This document shows positions 8,425 through 18,330 of a DNA stretch of 64,000 nt, piece after piece. Source of the stretch: Solirubrobacter pauli (lineage in GTDB: Bacteria > Actinomycetota > Thermoleophilia > Solirubrobacterales > Solirubrobacteraceae); contig NZ_RBIL01000001.1 in assembly GCF_003633755.1 (NCBI RefSeq), forward strand, positions 4,139,426 to 4,203,425, given 5' to 3'. Numbering within the stretch: position 1 is the stretch's first letter; each line of letters begins with the position of its first letter. The notes below the pieces were generated by a model, which worked only from the letters and a program-made list of their open reading frames with translations, was not told the DNA's origin and did no database searches. Made by a program: the position numbers and the translations under genes.

Positions 8425-9437
8425 GAGGCCCCCATGGTCAGTTCGATGGTTGTTCCCTCGCCCGGGGCGGAGAAGACGTTCAGGCGGCCACCGACGAGCA
8501 GCGCGCGCTCGCGCATGCCGGACACGCCGAGGCGGCCGCCGGAGCCCTTCTTCGGGGCGAAGCCGCAACCGTCGTCGCGCACGCGCAACGTGGTGCGGCC
8601 GACGCTGTTGAGCTCGACGCGCACCGCGCTCGCGCCCGAGTGCTGGACGACGTTGCTCAAGGACTCCTGCGCCACGCGGTAGAGCACGAGCTGCTCCTCG
8701 TCGGACAGCTCGGGCATGTCGCCGTGGCGGTGGAAGGTGGTGCGGATGCCGGTGCGCTCGCCGAAGTTGGCCACCTGCGACGCGAGCGCGGGGACGAGGC
8801 CGTGGTCGTCGAGCGCGGTCGGGCGCAGCGTGCGGGCGAGCGTCAGCAGCTCCTCCATCGCCTGCGTGGCGAGCGTCTGGATCTCCTTGAGCTCCGAGCG
8901 CAGCCCGGGCGGGACGTCGAGCGCGGCGGCCTGGAGCCGGAGCAGGATCGCCGTCAGCGCCTGGTTGACCTCGTCGTGCAGGTCCTGGGCGATCCGGGCG
9001 CGCTCCTCCTCCTGCGCGCGGATGACGGCGCGGCCGCCCTCGATCCGCTCCTGCTCGATCCGGTCGAGCATCTTGTTGAACCCGGCGGTCAGCCGCTCGA
9101 CCTCCTGCGGCGCGTTGCGGGGCGCGTGGGCGCGCTGGCCGTGCATCCCGGGGTCGACGCGCTCGATCGCCTCCAGCAGCAGCTCCAGCGGCACGAGCCG
9201 GCGCTTGAGCAGCAGCGTGTTGAGCAGGATCGCGGCCACGACCGCGACGCCCATCAGCAGGTCGCGCTGCAGGTTCGCGAGCCCGCCCGCCCGGTCGGGG
9301 GCGAGCATCGCGGCGATCAGCGCGGTGAGCGTGACCAGCGTGGTGTTGACCGCGAGGACCTGCGGCAGGAGCGAGCGAGTACGCACTGTTCGGTACCCAT
9401 CGGCAACTCGCGGTCGGGTCGTTACCCCATACGGCAT
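8421..9437 (-). CDS. Membrane sensor histidine kinase (HisKA_3 type)
   Basis: From the chosen ATG the protein is 338 residues. It has two membrane segments (about 27-47 and 60-77) with a short external loop, a HAMP-like linker, the HisKA_3 phospho-acceptor His154 in RIAQDLHDEVNQ, and an HATPase domain with the N-box AQESLSNVVQHSG and G-box DDGCGFAP. This class pairs with NarL regulators, as here. There is almost no extracytoplasmic sensor domain, so it may sense the membrane itself. A GTG 16 codons in (VRTRSLLPQ) is an alternative start. It is divergent from the rhodanese-E1 gene. Confidence 0.93.
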   Translation of the reverse strand: MPYGVTTRPRVADGYRTVRTRSLLPQVLAVNTTLVTLTALIAAMLAPDRAGGLANLQRDLLMGVAVVAAILLNTLLLKRRLVPLELLLEAIERVDPGMHGQRAHAPRNAPQEVERLTAGFNKMLDRIEQERIEGGRAVIRAQEEERARIAQDLHDEVNQALTAILLRLQAAALDVPPGLRSELKEIQTLATQAMEELLTLARTLRPTALDDHGLVPALASQVANFGERTGIRTTFHRHGDMPELSDEEQLVLYRVAQESLSNVVQHSGASAVRVELNSVGRTTLRVRDDGCGFAPKKGSGGRLGVSGMRERALLVGGRLNVFSAPGEGTTIELTMGAS

Positions 9438-9494
9438 GGATGGGGCTATCCTTTGTGAAGCATTGAATCCCGATCCGAATTCTCGAGGACTGGC

Positions 9495-10691
9495 ATGAGC
9501 CCATCCGGCGCGGAGGTCATCCGCAAGATCCGCAGCGAGGTCGATGAGGTCGATCCGTCCGAGGTCAAGGCCGCGCTGAACGGCAATGGCAACAGCGGCG
9601 TGGTGCTGCTCGACGTCCGCGAGAGCGACGAGTGGGACGCCGGCCACATCCCGGGCGCCAAGCACGTCGCCCGCGGGTACCTCGAGTCGCGCGTCGAAGG
9701 CGCGATCGGGTCCGACCGCAGCCAGCGCGTGGTCATCTACTGCGCCTCCGGGCAGCGGTCCGCGCTGGCGGCGAACACGCTCAAGAACCTGCTCGGCTAC
9801 GAGAACGTCGTCTCCATGAACGGCGGCATCACGCTGTGGAAGGACCGCGGCTACGAGGTCGAGAAGCCGGTGGTGCTGACGCCGCAGCAGCGTGACCGCT
9901 ACTCGCGGCACCTGCTCGTGCCCGAGATCGGGCTCGAGGGCCAGACGAAGCTGCTCAACGCGAAGGTGCTGCTGCTCGGCGCCGGCGGCCTCGGCTCGCC
10001 GACCGCGCTGTACCTCGCGGCCGCCGGCGTCGGGACGCTGGGCGTCGTCGACGACGACGAGGTCGACCTCTCGAACCTGCAGCGCCAGGTCATCCACACC
10101 ACGGACCGGATCGGGACGCCGAAGGTCGACTCCGCGGAGATCGCCATCAACGGCATCAACCCGGACGTGCAGGTCGTCAAGTACAAGACGCGCCTCGACG
10201 CCTCCAACATCATGGAGATCATCGAGGGCTACGACGTGATCGTCGACGGCGTCGACAACTTCCCGACGCGCTACCTGCTCAACGACGCGACGGTGCGCCT
10301 GGACATCCCGGTGGTCAGCGCCTCGATCCTCGGGTTCGATGGCCAGCTGTCCGTCTTCAAGCCGCACGACGGCCCCTGCTACCGCTGCCTGTACCCGGTG
10401 CCGCCCCCGGCGGAGCTGGCGCCGTCCTGCGGCGCGAACGGCGTGCTCGGCGTGCTGCCGGGGACGATGGGCCTGCTGCAGGCGACCGAGGTCGTCAAGC
10501 TCATCGTGGGCGCGGGCGAGCCGCTGATCGGCCGCCTGCTGCTCTACGAAGCGCTCGGCGCGACGTTCACCGAGCTCAAGGTCCGCCGTGACCCGGAGTG
10601 CCCGATCTGCTCGATCGACCCGTCGGAGATCGACGAGTCGCAGCTCGGCGTGTTCCCGGACTACGAGGCGTTCTGCGCCGCCGCGGGCTAG
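9495..10691 (+). CDS. moeZ: Rhodanese-E1 fusion (MoeZ/MoeB/ThiF-like) sulfur-carrier activating enzyme
   Basis: The 398-residue protein has an N-terminal rhodanese domain (about 17-122) with active Cys83 in IYCASGQRS, then an E1 adenylyltransferase domain (about 130-375). The E1 part has the ATP loop GAGGLGSP (162-169), zinc cysteines Cys295/298 and Cys369/372, and the conserved SCGANGVLGV stretch with Cys312. It should adenylate the C-terminal Gly of a MoaD/ThiS-like carrier and deliver persulfide sulfur to make a thiocarboxylate. Mycobacterial MoeZ carries the rhodanese domain at the C terminus, so the order here is reversed. Its partner CysO lies 12 bp downstream. Confidence 0.93.
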   Translation: MSPSGAEVIRKIRSEVDEVDPSEVKAALNGNGNSGVVLLDVRESDEWDAGHIPGAKHVARGYLESRVEGAIGSDRSQRVVIYCASGQRSALAANTLKNLLGYENVVSMNGGITLWKDRGYEVEKPVVLTPQQRDRYSRHLLVPEIGLEGQTKLLNAKVLLLGAGGLGSPTALYLAAAGVGTLGVVDDDEVDLSNLQRQVIHTTDRIGTPKVDSAEIAINGINPDVQVVKYKTRLDASNIMEIIEGYDVIVDGVDNFPTRYLLNDATVRLDIPVVSASILGFDGQLSVFKPHDGPCYRCLYPVPPPAELAPSCGANGVLGVLPGTMGLLQATEVVKLIVGAGEPLIGRLLLYEALGATFTELKVRRDPECPICSIDPSEIDESQLGVFPDYEAFCAAAG

Positions 10692-10703
10692 GGTGACCTG
10701 ACG

Positions 10704-10982
10704 ATGGCGAAGATCAAGATCCCACCGGTCCTGCGTCCTTCCGTGGGCGGCGAGAAGGAAGTCCACGCGGACGGCGGCGACGTCGGCGCCGTCCTGCGCG
10801 CGCTCGCCGAGCAGCACCCCGCGACCCAGCAGCAGCTCTTCGGCGCTGACGGCTCGCTGAACCGCTACGTGAACGTGTACCTCAACGACGAGGACGTACG
10901 CGTGCTGGACGGCCTCGACACGACGGTCGGGGAGTCCGACACGCTCGTGATCCTGCCGGCGATGGCCGGCGGCGGCGCCTAG
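10704..10982 (+). CDS. cysO: CysO-like ThiS/MoaD-fold sulfur carrier protein ending GGGA
   Basis: The 92-residue beta-grasp protein resembles mycobacterial CysO throughout (start PPVLRPSVGGEKEV, then RYVNVYLNDEDVR, end TLVILPAMAGGGA). CysO carries sulfur as a C-terminal thiocarboxylate to CysM, which attaches O-phosphoserine-derived alanine to give CysO-cysteine; Mec then releases cysteine. The standard C terminus is Gly-Gly. Here an Ala follows the glycines, so the protein cannot be adenylated on Gly without trimming. The last codons and the stop lie in a GGCGCCTAGGCGCC palindrome. The preceding E1 enzyme is the likely activator. Confidence 0.9.
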   Translation: MAKIKIPPVLRPSVGGEKEVHADGGDVGAVLRALAEQHPATQQQLFGADGSLNRYVNVYLNDEDVRVLDGLDTTVGESDTLVILPAMAGGGA

Positions 10983-10987
10983 GCGCC
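10974..10987. repeat. 14-bp perfect palindrome across the cysO stop codon
   Basis: GGCGCCTAGGCGCC reads the same on both strands and has the cysO TAG at its centre. It encodes the last Gly-Ala of CysO. As RNA it could form a five-base-pair stem with a CUAG loop. It has no following T-run, so terminator function is uncertain. Confidence 0.5.
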
Positions 10988-11011
10988 TCCGGACCCGCTA
11001 CCTTCGCGGCC

Positions 11012-12637
11012 GTGGCTACCCCTTCGCTACGGCCGCTGAGCCTTGGAGAGATCCTCGACGCGGGCATCAAAGTCTGCACCCGGCACTGGAAGACGCTGGC
11101 GCTGTGCGTCATCGTGCCCCTGCTGCCGCTGTCGATCCTGCAGGTGCTGCTGATCGGCTCCATCGACGCCGAGCAGCTCGAGTTCCTGCCCGAGACCGAC
11201 ACCAGCACGACGTCCGCCGACGACATCGAGGCGGGCGTATGGGTGACGCTCGGCATCACGGCGCTGATCGGGGTGGTCTCGTTCCTCGTGGTGAACACGG
11301 CGTGCTTCAAAGCCGTCGCCGACGCCTGGCTCGGAGCCACGCCGGAGGCCGGCCGCTCGCTGCGCTTCGGCATCTCCCGGGCGCCGCGGATCTTCGTGCT
11401 GAGCCTGATCGCGGCGCCGCCCGTGCTGCTCGGGTTCGTCCTGTGCCTCGTTCCGGGCTTCTGGCTCGTCACCGTGTGGTCGCTGGCGCTCGCGGCGAGC
11501 CTGTTCGAACGCGTCGGCCCGTTCAAGGCGCTCGGTCGCAGCTACGGCCTCATCCGGGAGCGGTTCTGGGCGACGCTGCTGCTGCTGATCGTCTCCTGGC
11601 TGCTGGTCGGCATCCTCGGCGGGATCATCTCGTCGATCCCGTCGGCGTTCGCAGAGATATTCGCCTCGGAGAACCGGCTGGCCGCCGCCGTCGCCAACGT
11701 CGTCGGCACCACGCTCGGCAACGTCATCACCTACCCGTTCTCCGCGGCCGTGCTGACGATCCTCTACTTCGACCAGCGCATCCGCAAGGAAGGCTTCGAC
11801 GTCCAGATGCTCGCCGAGGGCCTGGGCCGGTCATTCGACCCGGACGCGCCGATCCCCGCGCCGCTGGAGCCGGGCCAGTACACGCCGCCCCCGCAGGGGT
11901 GGCAGCCGCAGGGCCAATATGGCGGCTGGAACGTGCCCTCGCACCAGGACGCGCCGCTGCGCTGGGGTCCGGCGGCGCAGAACCCGCCGGACGCCCGCCC
12001 GCCGGAGGAGTCGCCGTGGATGCGGCCCGCGCCGGGAGCGCCGGGGGCGCCGCCGCAGGGCGGGCCGGGTGGGCCGCCGCAGGGCGCGCCGGGTGGGCCG
12101 CCCTCGGGGCCGTCGCGCTGGGCGCCGCCGACCCCACCGGCCGGGCCGCCGCCCGCCGCGCCGGCCGGCCCCCCGACGGGACCGGGCGGGTCGCAGCCCG
12201 CGGGCGCGGGTGGGTCGCTCTGGGACCGCCCCGCCGAAGGCGCGCCGAGAACGAGCACCGACGAGGAAGCCCGCTGGGGGCGTCCGTCCGAGGCCCCGCC
12301 GAGCACCGACGAGGCGCGCTCGGGCCGCCCGTCCGAGGGCGCGCCGGCCACGCCTGACGAGGAGGCCCGCTGGGGCCGCCCGCCGGCCACGCCCGGTGAC
12401 GGGCTCACGTCCGGCTCGCCGCTCGGGGACGAGGCCGCGCCGACCGATCCGCTGCCGCCCGTCGACGAGCCCACGGACCCGTTGCCGCCCAAGGAGGAGC
12501 CGCCCGCGTGGGAGTCCCGCTGGGGCGCGTCGTCGCCGTTCGGCGAGTCCCCGTGGGAGGACAAGAAGGACAAGAAGGACAAGGATCGGGCGGACTGGCA
12601 GCCGCCCGAGGAGCCGCGCGGGCCGGGCGGGCTGTGA
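11012..12637 (+). CDS. Membrane protein with long Pro/Gly-rich cytoplasmic tail
   Basis: A GTG start gives 541 residues. Residues 1-260 hold five to six membrane segments and resemble the membrane domain found N-terminal to some glycerophosphodiester phosphodiesterases. Residues about 280-520 are low-complexity Pro/Gly/Glu sequence with repeats of the type RWGRPSE, and the end is charged (DKKDKKDKDR). No catalytic motif is seen. It begins a chain of genes joined by GTGA overlaps (DUF4129, DUF4350, MoxR, DUF58), which suggests a membrane complex. Its role is not known. Confidence 0.85.
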   Translation: MATPSLRPLSLGEILDAGIKVCTRHWKTLALCVIVPLLPLSILQVLLIGSIDAEQLEFLPETDTSTTSADDIEAGVWVTLGITALIGVVSFLVVNTACFKAVADAWLGATPEAGRSLRFGISRAPRIFVLSLIAAPPVLLGFVLCLVPGFWLVTVWSLALAASLFERVGPFKALGRSYGLIRERFWATLLLLIVSWLLVGILGGIISSIPSAFAEIFASENRLAAAVANVVGTTLGNVITYPFSAAVLTILYFDQRIRKEGFDVQMLAEGLGRSFDPDAPIPAPLEPGQYTPPPQGWQPQGQYGGWNVPSHQDAPLRWGPAAQNPPDARPPEESPWMRPAPGAPGAPPQGGPGGPPQGAPGGPPSGPSRWAPPTPPAGPPPAAPAGPPTGPGGSQPAGAGGSLWDRPAEGAPRTSTDEEARWGRPSEAPPSTDEARSGRPSEGAPATPDEEARWGRPPATPGDGLTSGSPLGDEAAPTDPLPPVDEPTDPLPPKEEPPAWESRWGASSPFGESPWEDKKDKKDKDRADWQPPEEPRGPGGL

Positions 12638-13476
12638 TCCGCGCCCGCATCGCGGGCGCCGTGGTCCTGCTCGCGGCGTGCCTGGCGCCGGCCACCGCGC
12701 ACGCCAAGGAGGTCAGCCTCTCGGAGTACCAGGCGCTGGTCGCCGACGGCAACGCGGCCGCGCTCGAGCAGGTGACGTCGGTCGACGGCCAGCCGGTCGA
12801 CGTCGCGGGCTCGCTGGCGGGCGCGGAAGGGGAGGAGCTCGAGCAGCGGCTCGAGACGCTCCGGTCATTCCGGTACGAAGGCGCGCCGCCGCTGGACGAC
12901 CCGACGACGCAGGCGCGCGACATCCTCCAGGAGGAGCGCTTCCACGGCGGCGAGGCGCCCGGGCCGTTCCGCGGCTTCGTCGACTGGCTGCGCGATCTCG
13001 CCCCGACCGGGCTGCTCGACCTGCTCGACGACCTGCTGCCGGGCGGGCGCAACGTCGTCTGGATCGTGCTCGGCGCGCTCCTGTTCACGGTCGGCTACCT
13101 GCTCGCGCGGTTCTTCCTGACGCGCCGGATCGCGCTGTCGGAGGCGACGGCGCAGGCGCACGCCCCCGCCGGCGATGACCCCAGGGCGCTCGAGCGGCGC
13201 GCCGCCGACGCCGAGGCCGCCGGGAACTACGAGGCCGCGCTGCGGCTCCGCTTCCGCGCCGGCCTGCTGCGGCTCGACCAGCGCGGCGCGATCGCCTTCC
13301 GGCCGTCGATCTCCACGCACGAGGTGCGCCGCACGCTGCGCTCCAGCGACTTCGACGACCTCTCCACGACGTTCGACGACGTCGTCTATGGCGGCCGCGA
13401 GCCGCACACCGAGGACGTCGCCCAGGCGCGCGAGCGCTGGCCGGACGTCGTCTCCCACGCCCGGGAGCGCGGGTGA
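12634..13476 (+). CDS. DUF4129 domain membrane protein
   Basis: GTG overlaps the upstream stop (GTGA). The 280-residue protein has a signal or anchor at the N terminus (VVLLAACLAPATAHA), an external helical region, one membrane helix (about 132-154, VWIVLGALLFTVGYLLARF) and a cytoplasmic DUF4129 domain with the pattern DFDDLSTTFDDVVYGGR. In other bacteria DUF4129 proteins are encoded with MoxR ATPases, DUF58 proteins and transglutaminase-like proteins, as here. Biochemical role unknown. Confidence 0.88.
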   Translation: MIRARIAGAVVLLAACLAPATAHAKEVSLSEYQALVADGNAAALEQVTSVDGQPVDVAGSLAGAEGEELEQRLETLRSFRYEGAPPLDDPTTQARDILQEERFHGGEAPGPFRGFVDWLRDLAPTGLLDLLDDLLPGGRNVVWIVLGALLFTVGYLLARFFLTRRIALSEATAQAHAPAGDDPRALERRAADAEAAGNYEAALRLRFRAGLLRLDQRGAIAFRPSISTHEVRRTLRSSDFDDLSTTFDDVVYGGREPHTEDVAQARERWPDVVSHARERG

Positions 13477-14350
13477 GCTCGCGGCGCGGCACCACGCTGG
13501 CGCTGCTCGGCCTGCTCGCCGGCTTCATCGTCGTGCTGGTCGTGATCGACCGGGTCTCGCCCGCGCCCGAAGGCCCGCCGTCGTCCTCGTACGCGACCAC
13601 GCCGCTCGGCGCCGCCGCCTACGCGTCGCTGCTCGACCGGGCGGGCATCCCGGTCCGCCAGGTGCGCACGCCGATCGCCGATCGCGAGCCGCGCGAAGGG
13701 GAGACCCTCGTGATCCTCGACCCCGACGTGATGGAGCCCGAGGAGGCCGACGCGATCCGCGCCTGGGTCGAGGGCGGCGGGCGGCTCGTGCTCGGCGCGA
13801 GCAGCGAGGTCGCGTGGATCGAGCAGCTGCTCGACGATCCACCGCGGTGGACGAGCGCGGACAGCGACGAGCACGTGCCGCTCGTCCCGATCGCCGACGT
13901 CCGGACGGTCGTGAGCTTCGACCGGACCGGCTTCGACGACCTCGGCGGCCTGCTGCCGCTGCTCGGCCCGCCGCGCACGCCGCTGGCCGCGTTCGCCCCG
14001 CTCGGCGCCGGCCACGTGACCCTGCTGGCCGACACCTCGCCGCTGACCAACCGCGGCCTCGCGCGCGCCGACAACGCCGCCTTCGCGCTCTCGCTCTCCG
14101 GCGACGCGCCGGTCGCGTTCCTGGAGACGGTGCACGGCTACGGCGTGTCGCGCGGCTTCGGCGGCCTGCCGACCTCCGTCAAGTGGGCGCTGCTCGGCCT
14201 CGCGCTCACGTCGCTCGTCGCCCTGTGGGCGGCGGGGAAGCGCTTCGGGGACCCGGAGGACGAGGACTCCGACCCGCCGCCCCCGCGCGTGGAATACGTC
14301 GACGCCCTCGCGGGCTCCCTGGCCCGCGCCAAGCCCGAGAAGGAGCACAC

Positions 14351-14354
<4 letters not shown>
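13473..14354 (+). CDS. DUF4350 domain membrane protein
   Basis: GTG overlaps the DUF4129 stop. The 293-residue protein has an N-terminal membrane helix (residues 7-26), an external GATase-like alpha/beta domain of the DUF4350 type with ILDPDVMEPEEADAIRAWVE and GGGRLVLGA, and a second helix near residue 235 before a charged tail. Family members accompany MoxR and DUF58 genes. Function unknown. The overlap with the MoxR start (GTGA) supports co-translation. Confidence 0.88.
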
Positions 14355-15276
<922 letters not shown>

Positions 15277-15280
<4 letters not shown>

Positions 15281-15372
15281 CCGCCCCGCGTCCGCGCCGC
15301 ACGGCCGGCCTCGCCGCGCCCGCCGGCCCCGCCTGCGTTCACCGCGACGTCCGGAGCCGCCGGCCGCGATGA
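15277..15372 (+). CDS. Possible 31-aa coupling peptide between MoxR and DUF58 genes
   Basis: An ATG overlapping the MoxR stop (ATGA) opens a 31-codon frame whose TGA overlaps the ATG of the DUF58 gene (again ATGA). The peptide is Arg/Ala/Pro-rich with one Cys and has no recognisable fold. The exact double overlap suggests a frame that hands ribosomes from moxR to the DUF58 gene rather than a functional peptide. Coincidence in GC-rich DNA is possible. Confidence 0.35.
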
Positions 15373-16613
15373 GCCCTGCCCCGCGCGTGGTCGTCATCCT
15401 CGCGGCGCTTGCGCTGAGCGCCCTGCTGGTCCCGATCGGGGTCGTGGCGCTGCTCGCGATCGCGCTCGTCGGCGCGGTGGTCGTCGACGCCCGGGCGGCC
15501 CGGCGCGCTCCGACGGTCACCCGGCGCGCGCCCGAGGTCCTCAGCCGTGGCGTCCCCGCGCCGCTGCGGGTCACGGCGGCGGCGCCCGCGGGCGGCAGCG
15601 TGCTCGTCCGCCAGGGCGCGCCCGCCAGCGTCGAGATCGAGCCCCGTCAAGGGCCGTCGATCGACGCCACCGTGACCGCCCTGCGGCGCGGACGGCACAC
15701 GCTCCCGCCCGTGGCCACGCGCGCGACCGGTCCGCTGGGCCTCGCCCGCTGGGACCACAAGGCGTCGGAGCCGGCGACGCTGCGCGTGTTCCCCGACCTG
15801 CACACCGCGCGCCGGCTCGCCCTGGCCGTGGCCCGCGGGCGGTTCCGGGACCAGGGCGCGACGGCGCGCGGGCCGCTCGGCCTCGGCACGGAGTTCGAGC
15901 TGATCCGCGACTACGAGCCCGACGACGACATCCGTCAGGTGAACTGGCGCGCGACGGCCCGGCTCGGCCGGCCGATGAGCAACCAGTACCGGCTCGAGCA
16001 GGACCGGGACCTGATCCTGCTGATCGACGCCGGGCGCCTCTCGACGGCCCCGCTCGCCGACGCCACGATCCTCGACGCGGAGCTCGACGCCGCGGTGGCG
16101 CTCGCGTTCGTCGCCGACGAGCTGGGCGACCGCACCGGAACGGTCGCCTTCGACGACGACGTGCGCGTGGTGCTGCCGCCGCAGCGCAAGGGCGGCCAAG
16201 CCGTCGTGCGCGCGCTCTACGACCTCGAGGCGAACCCGGTCGACTCGGACTTCGAGCTCGCCTTCCGGCGCGCGGAGGGCTCCAAGCGGGCGCTCGTCGT
16301 CGTGCTCTGCGACCTGCTGGAGGAAGCCGCCACGCGCCCGCTCGTGCGCGCCGTGCCCGTGCTCACCCGCCGGCACGCGGTGGTGGTGGCCAGCCCGTCC
16401 GACCCGGCGCTGGAGGCGATCGCGCACTCGGTGCCGACCGACCGCCTCGGGGAGGCCCGAGCGACCGTCGCCAACGACGTGCTCGCCGCCCGCGCCCGCG
16501 CGGCCGCTCAGGTCCGCGCGGCCGGCGCGCGGGTCATCGAAGCGCCGCCGGAGAAGCTGCCCGCGACGCTCGTGGCGCAGTACCTGCGCGCGAAGTCCCG
16601 CGCGATCCTCTGA
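15369..16613 (+). CDS. DUF58 domain protein (VWA-like)
   Basis: The 414-residue protein has one or two N-terminal membrane helices (residues 8-42), a beta-rich linker, and the DUF58 signature [20 protein letters not shown] (about 177-196) followed by a VWA-like domain with [11 protein letters not shown]58 proteins are the usual partners of MoxR ATPases. The C-terminal 80 bp overlap the convergent SpoIIM-family gene. Confidence 0.92.
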   Translation: MSPAPRVVVILAALALSALLVPIGVVALLAIALVGAVVVDARAARRAPTVTRRAPEVLSRGVPAPLRVTAAAPAGGSVLVRQGAPASVEIEPRQGPSIDATVTALRRGRHTLPPVATRATGPLGLARWDHKASEPATLRVFPDLHTARRLALAVARGRFRDQGATARGPLGLGTEFELIRDYEPDDDIRQVNWRATARLGRPMSNQYRLEQDRDLILLIDAGRLSTAPLADATILDAELDAAVALAFVADELGDRTGTVAFDDDVRVVLPPQRKGGQAVVRALYDLEANPVDSDFELAFRRAEGSKRALVVVLCDLLEEAATRPLVRAVPVLTRRHAVVVASPSDPALEAIAHSVPTDRLGEARATVANDVLAARARAAAQVRAAGARVIEAPPEKLPATLVAQYLRAKSRAIL

Positions 16614-17538
16614 CGTACACCAGCGTCCAGAACAGCGCCGCCAAGGAGAACCCGAGCGACGCCTGGAGCCACACCGGCAGCTCCGGCCCGGTCGCGAAGC
16701 CCTCGAGCACGCCGCACAGGACGAGCCACGGGATCGTCCCCGCCGCCATCTCCACGGCCGGCAGCGCCTCGCGTCGCAGCGACGTCGAACGCCGCAGCGT
16801 CCCGGGCCGGATCAGCGCCCAGCCCATCCGCAGCCCCGCGATCCCGCCGACGATGATGCACGAGAACTCGAGCGGCCCGTGCGAGGAGACGAGCCGCAGG
16901 AACGCGACGCCGTTGCCTGCGCCGATCGCCAGCCCCGCGATCACGCCGAGGATCAGCCCGTTGAAGACGAGCGCCCAGACGGTGAAGGCGCCGAACGCGA
17001 TCCCGCCCGCGAAGGCGATCAGCGTCACCTGGATGTTGTTGAACATCACCGAGGCCGAGAACGCGCTCGCCTCCGCGGCGTCGTAGTCGCGGCCCTCGAC
17101 CGGCGGGTCGGCCGCGCCCTGGAACTGGGCGGGCATCAGCCCGGCGGCGGTCGGCGGGTCCAGCAGCCCCCAGAGCGCGCCGAGCAGCCCGGGCCCGAGC
17201 AGCAGCGCCCACGCCGCGAAGATCAGCCACGGGCGCTCGGCGAGCCGCTGCCAGTAGCCGCGGGACACGAACTGCCAGAGCGACTGGCGCGTGCCGGAGC
17301 GGCCGTAGACCGCGGCGCGGCCGCGCAGCACCAGCGGCTCGAGCCGCGTCAGCAGCGGGTCGCCCGGGAAGCGCCGGCGGGCGAAGGCGAGGTCCGCGGC
17401 GGCCGCGCGGTAGAGCTCGCCGAGCCGCCGCACACCCGCGGCGCCGAGCTTCTCCGGCTTGTTGCCGGCCTTGCGCACGAGGGCGTCGAGCTCGCCCCAA
17501 CTCGACGCACGCTCCGCTTCGAAGCGCTCAGGGCTCAT
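16534..17538 (-). CDS. SpoIIM-like (stage II sporulation protein M) membrane protein
   Basis: From the second of two adjacent ATGs the protein is 334 residues. It has a helical N-terminal cytosolic part (MSPERFEAERASSWGELDAL), then about six membrane segments with the SpoIIM/DUF95 hallmark FNNIQVTLIAFAGGIAFGAFT and a SHGPLEF stretch. Non-sporulating bacteria carry this family beside RDD proteins and MoxR/DUF58 genes, as here. Sporulation is not implied. It is divergent from the RDD gene with only about 9 bp between the starts, so both promoters must lie inside the coding regions or the transcripts are leaderless. Confidence 0.9.
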   Translation of the reverse strand: MSPERFEAERASSWGELDALVRKAGNKPEKLGAAGVRRLGELYRAAAADLAFARRRFPGDPLLTRLEPLVLRGRAAVYGRSGTRQSLWQFVSRGYWQRLAERPWLIFAAWALLLGPGLLGALWGLLDPPTAAGLMPAQFQGAADPPVEGRDYDAAEASAFSASVMFNNIQVTLIAFAGGIAFGAFTVWALVFNGLILGVIAGLAIGAGNGVAFLRLVSSHGPLEFSCIIVGGIAGLRMGWALIRPGTLRRSTSLRREALPAVEMAAGTIPWLVLCGVLEGFATGPELPVWLQASLGFSLAALFWTLVYVRGSRGTSRAGTAPRASRAASPAALR

Positions 17539-17547
17539 CATGTGGCC

Positions 17548-18306
17548 ATGGAGTATGAGGATCGGCGGGAGATCGCCACCCCGGAAGGAGTCCAGCTCGC
17601 GCTTCCGCTCGCGAACATCGGCAGTCGCTTCCTGTCGACGCTGATCGACCTGCTGATCGGCGGCGCCGCCGCGCTGGTCGTGATCCTGCTCGCGGCCGCG
17701 CTCGGCGGTGAGATCGCCGCGACGATCGCCGCGGCCGCCGCGTTCCTCGTGTTCTACGTCGGCTACCACGTGGTGTTCGAGGTCGTCGGCGGTGGCCGCA
17801 CGATCGGCCGCCGCGCCGCCGGGCTGCGGGTGGTGATGGACAGCGGCGCGCCCGTCGGGCTGCGCGCCAGCCTGATCCGCAACATCCTGCGCATCCTCGA
17901 AGGCGCCGCGCTCAGCTACCTGCCGGCGATCATCGCGATCCTCTCCACCAAGAACAACCAGCGCCTGGGGGACCTGGCGGCCGGGACGCTCGTCGTGCGC
18001 GACGTCAAGACGCCGGCGTACGAGCCGCCGCGCGCCGCGATCCCGCCCGCGCAGTTCCAGAGCTGGGACGTCGCCGGCGTGGGGGAGCAGGAGCTGATGG
18101 CGGTGCGCACCTTCCTGGACCGCCGGCACTCGTTCGCCCCGGGGCCGCGCGCCGCGCTCGCCGCCGAGCTGGCCACGAAGCTGCGCCCGCTCGTCCCCGG
18201 CGTGCGTCCGGGGCTCCACGACGAGCAGTTCCTCGAGTACCTGGCAGCGGCAAAATCCGGTCCAATGGTTCCCCCCGTCGGGGGGTCGCACACGCCCTAC
18301 GGTTGA
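17548..18306 (+). CDS. RDD-family membrane protein
   Basis: The 252-residue protein has an N-terminal stretch (residues 1-25), three to four membrane helices and the RDD residues (SRFLSTLIDLLIGG with Arg and two Asp). Then come GRTIGRRAAGLRVV, SLIRNILRIL and the typical NNQRLGDLAAGTLVV. RDD proteins are thought to be ion or small-solute transporters. This one has a C-terminal cytosolic extension of about 90 residues. It is divergent from the SpoIIM-like gene, a recurrent pairing. Confidence 0.92.
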   Translation: MEYEDRREIATPEGVQLALPLANIGSRFLSTLIDLLIGGAAALVVILLAAALGGEIAATIAAAAAFLVFYVGYHVVFEVVGGGRTIGRRAAGLRVVMDSGAPVGLRASLIRNILRILEGAALSYLPAIIAILSTKNNQRLGDLAAGTLVVRDVKTPAYEPPRAAIPPAQFQSWDVAGVGEQELMAVRTFLDRRHSFAPGPRAALAAELATKLRPLVPGVRPGLHDEQFLEYLAAAKSGPMVPPVGGSHTPYG

Positions 18307-18330
18307 TTATCCGAAGCGGCTGCGCTCAAA

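Noticed and set aside
16534-17538. SpoIIM as evidence of sporulation
   Set aside because: No other sporulation genes are present; the family is common in non-sporulating actinobacteria with RDD and MoxR genes.
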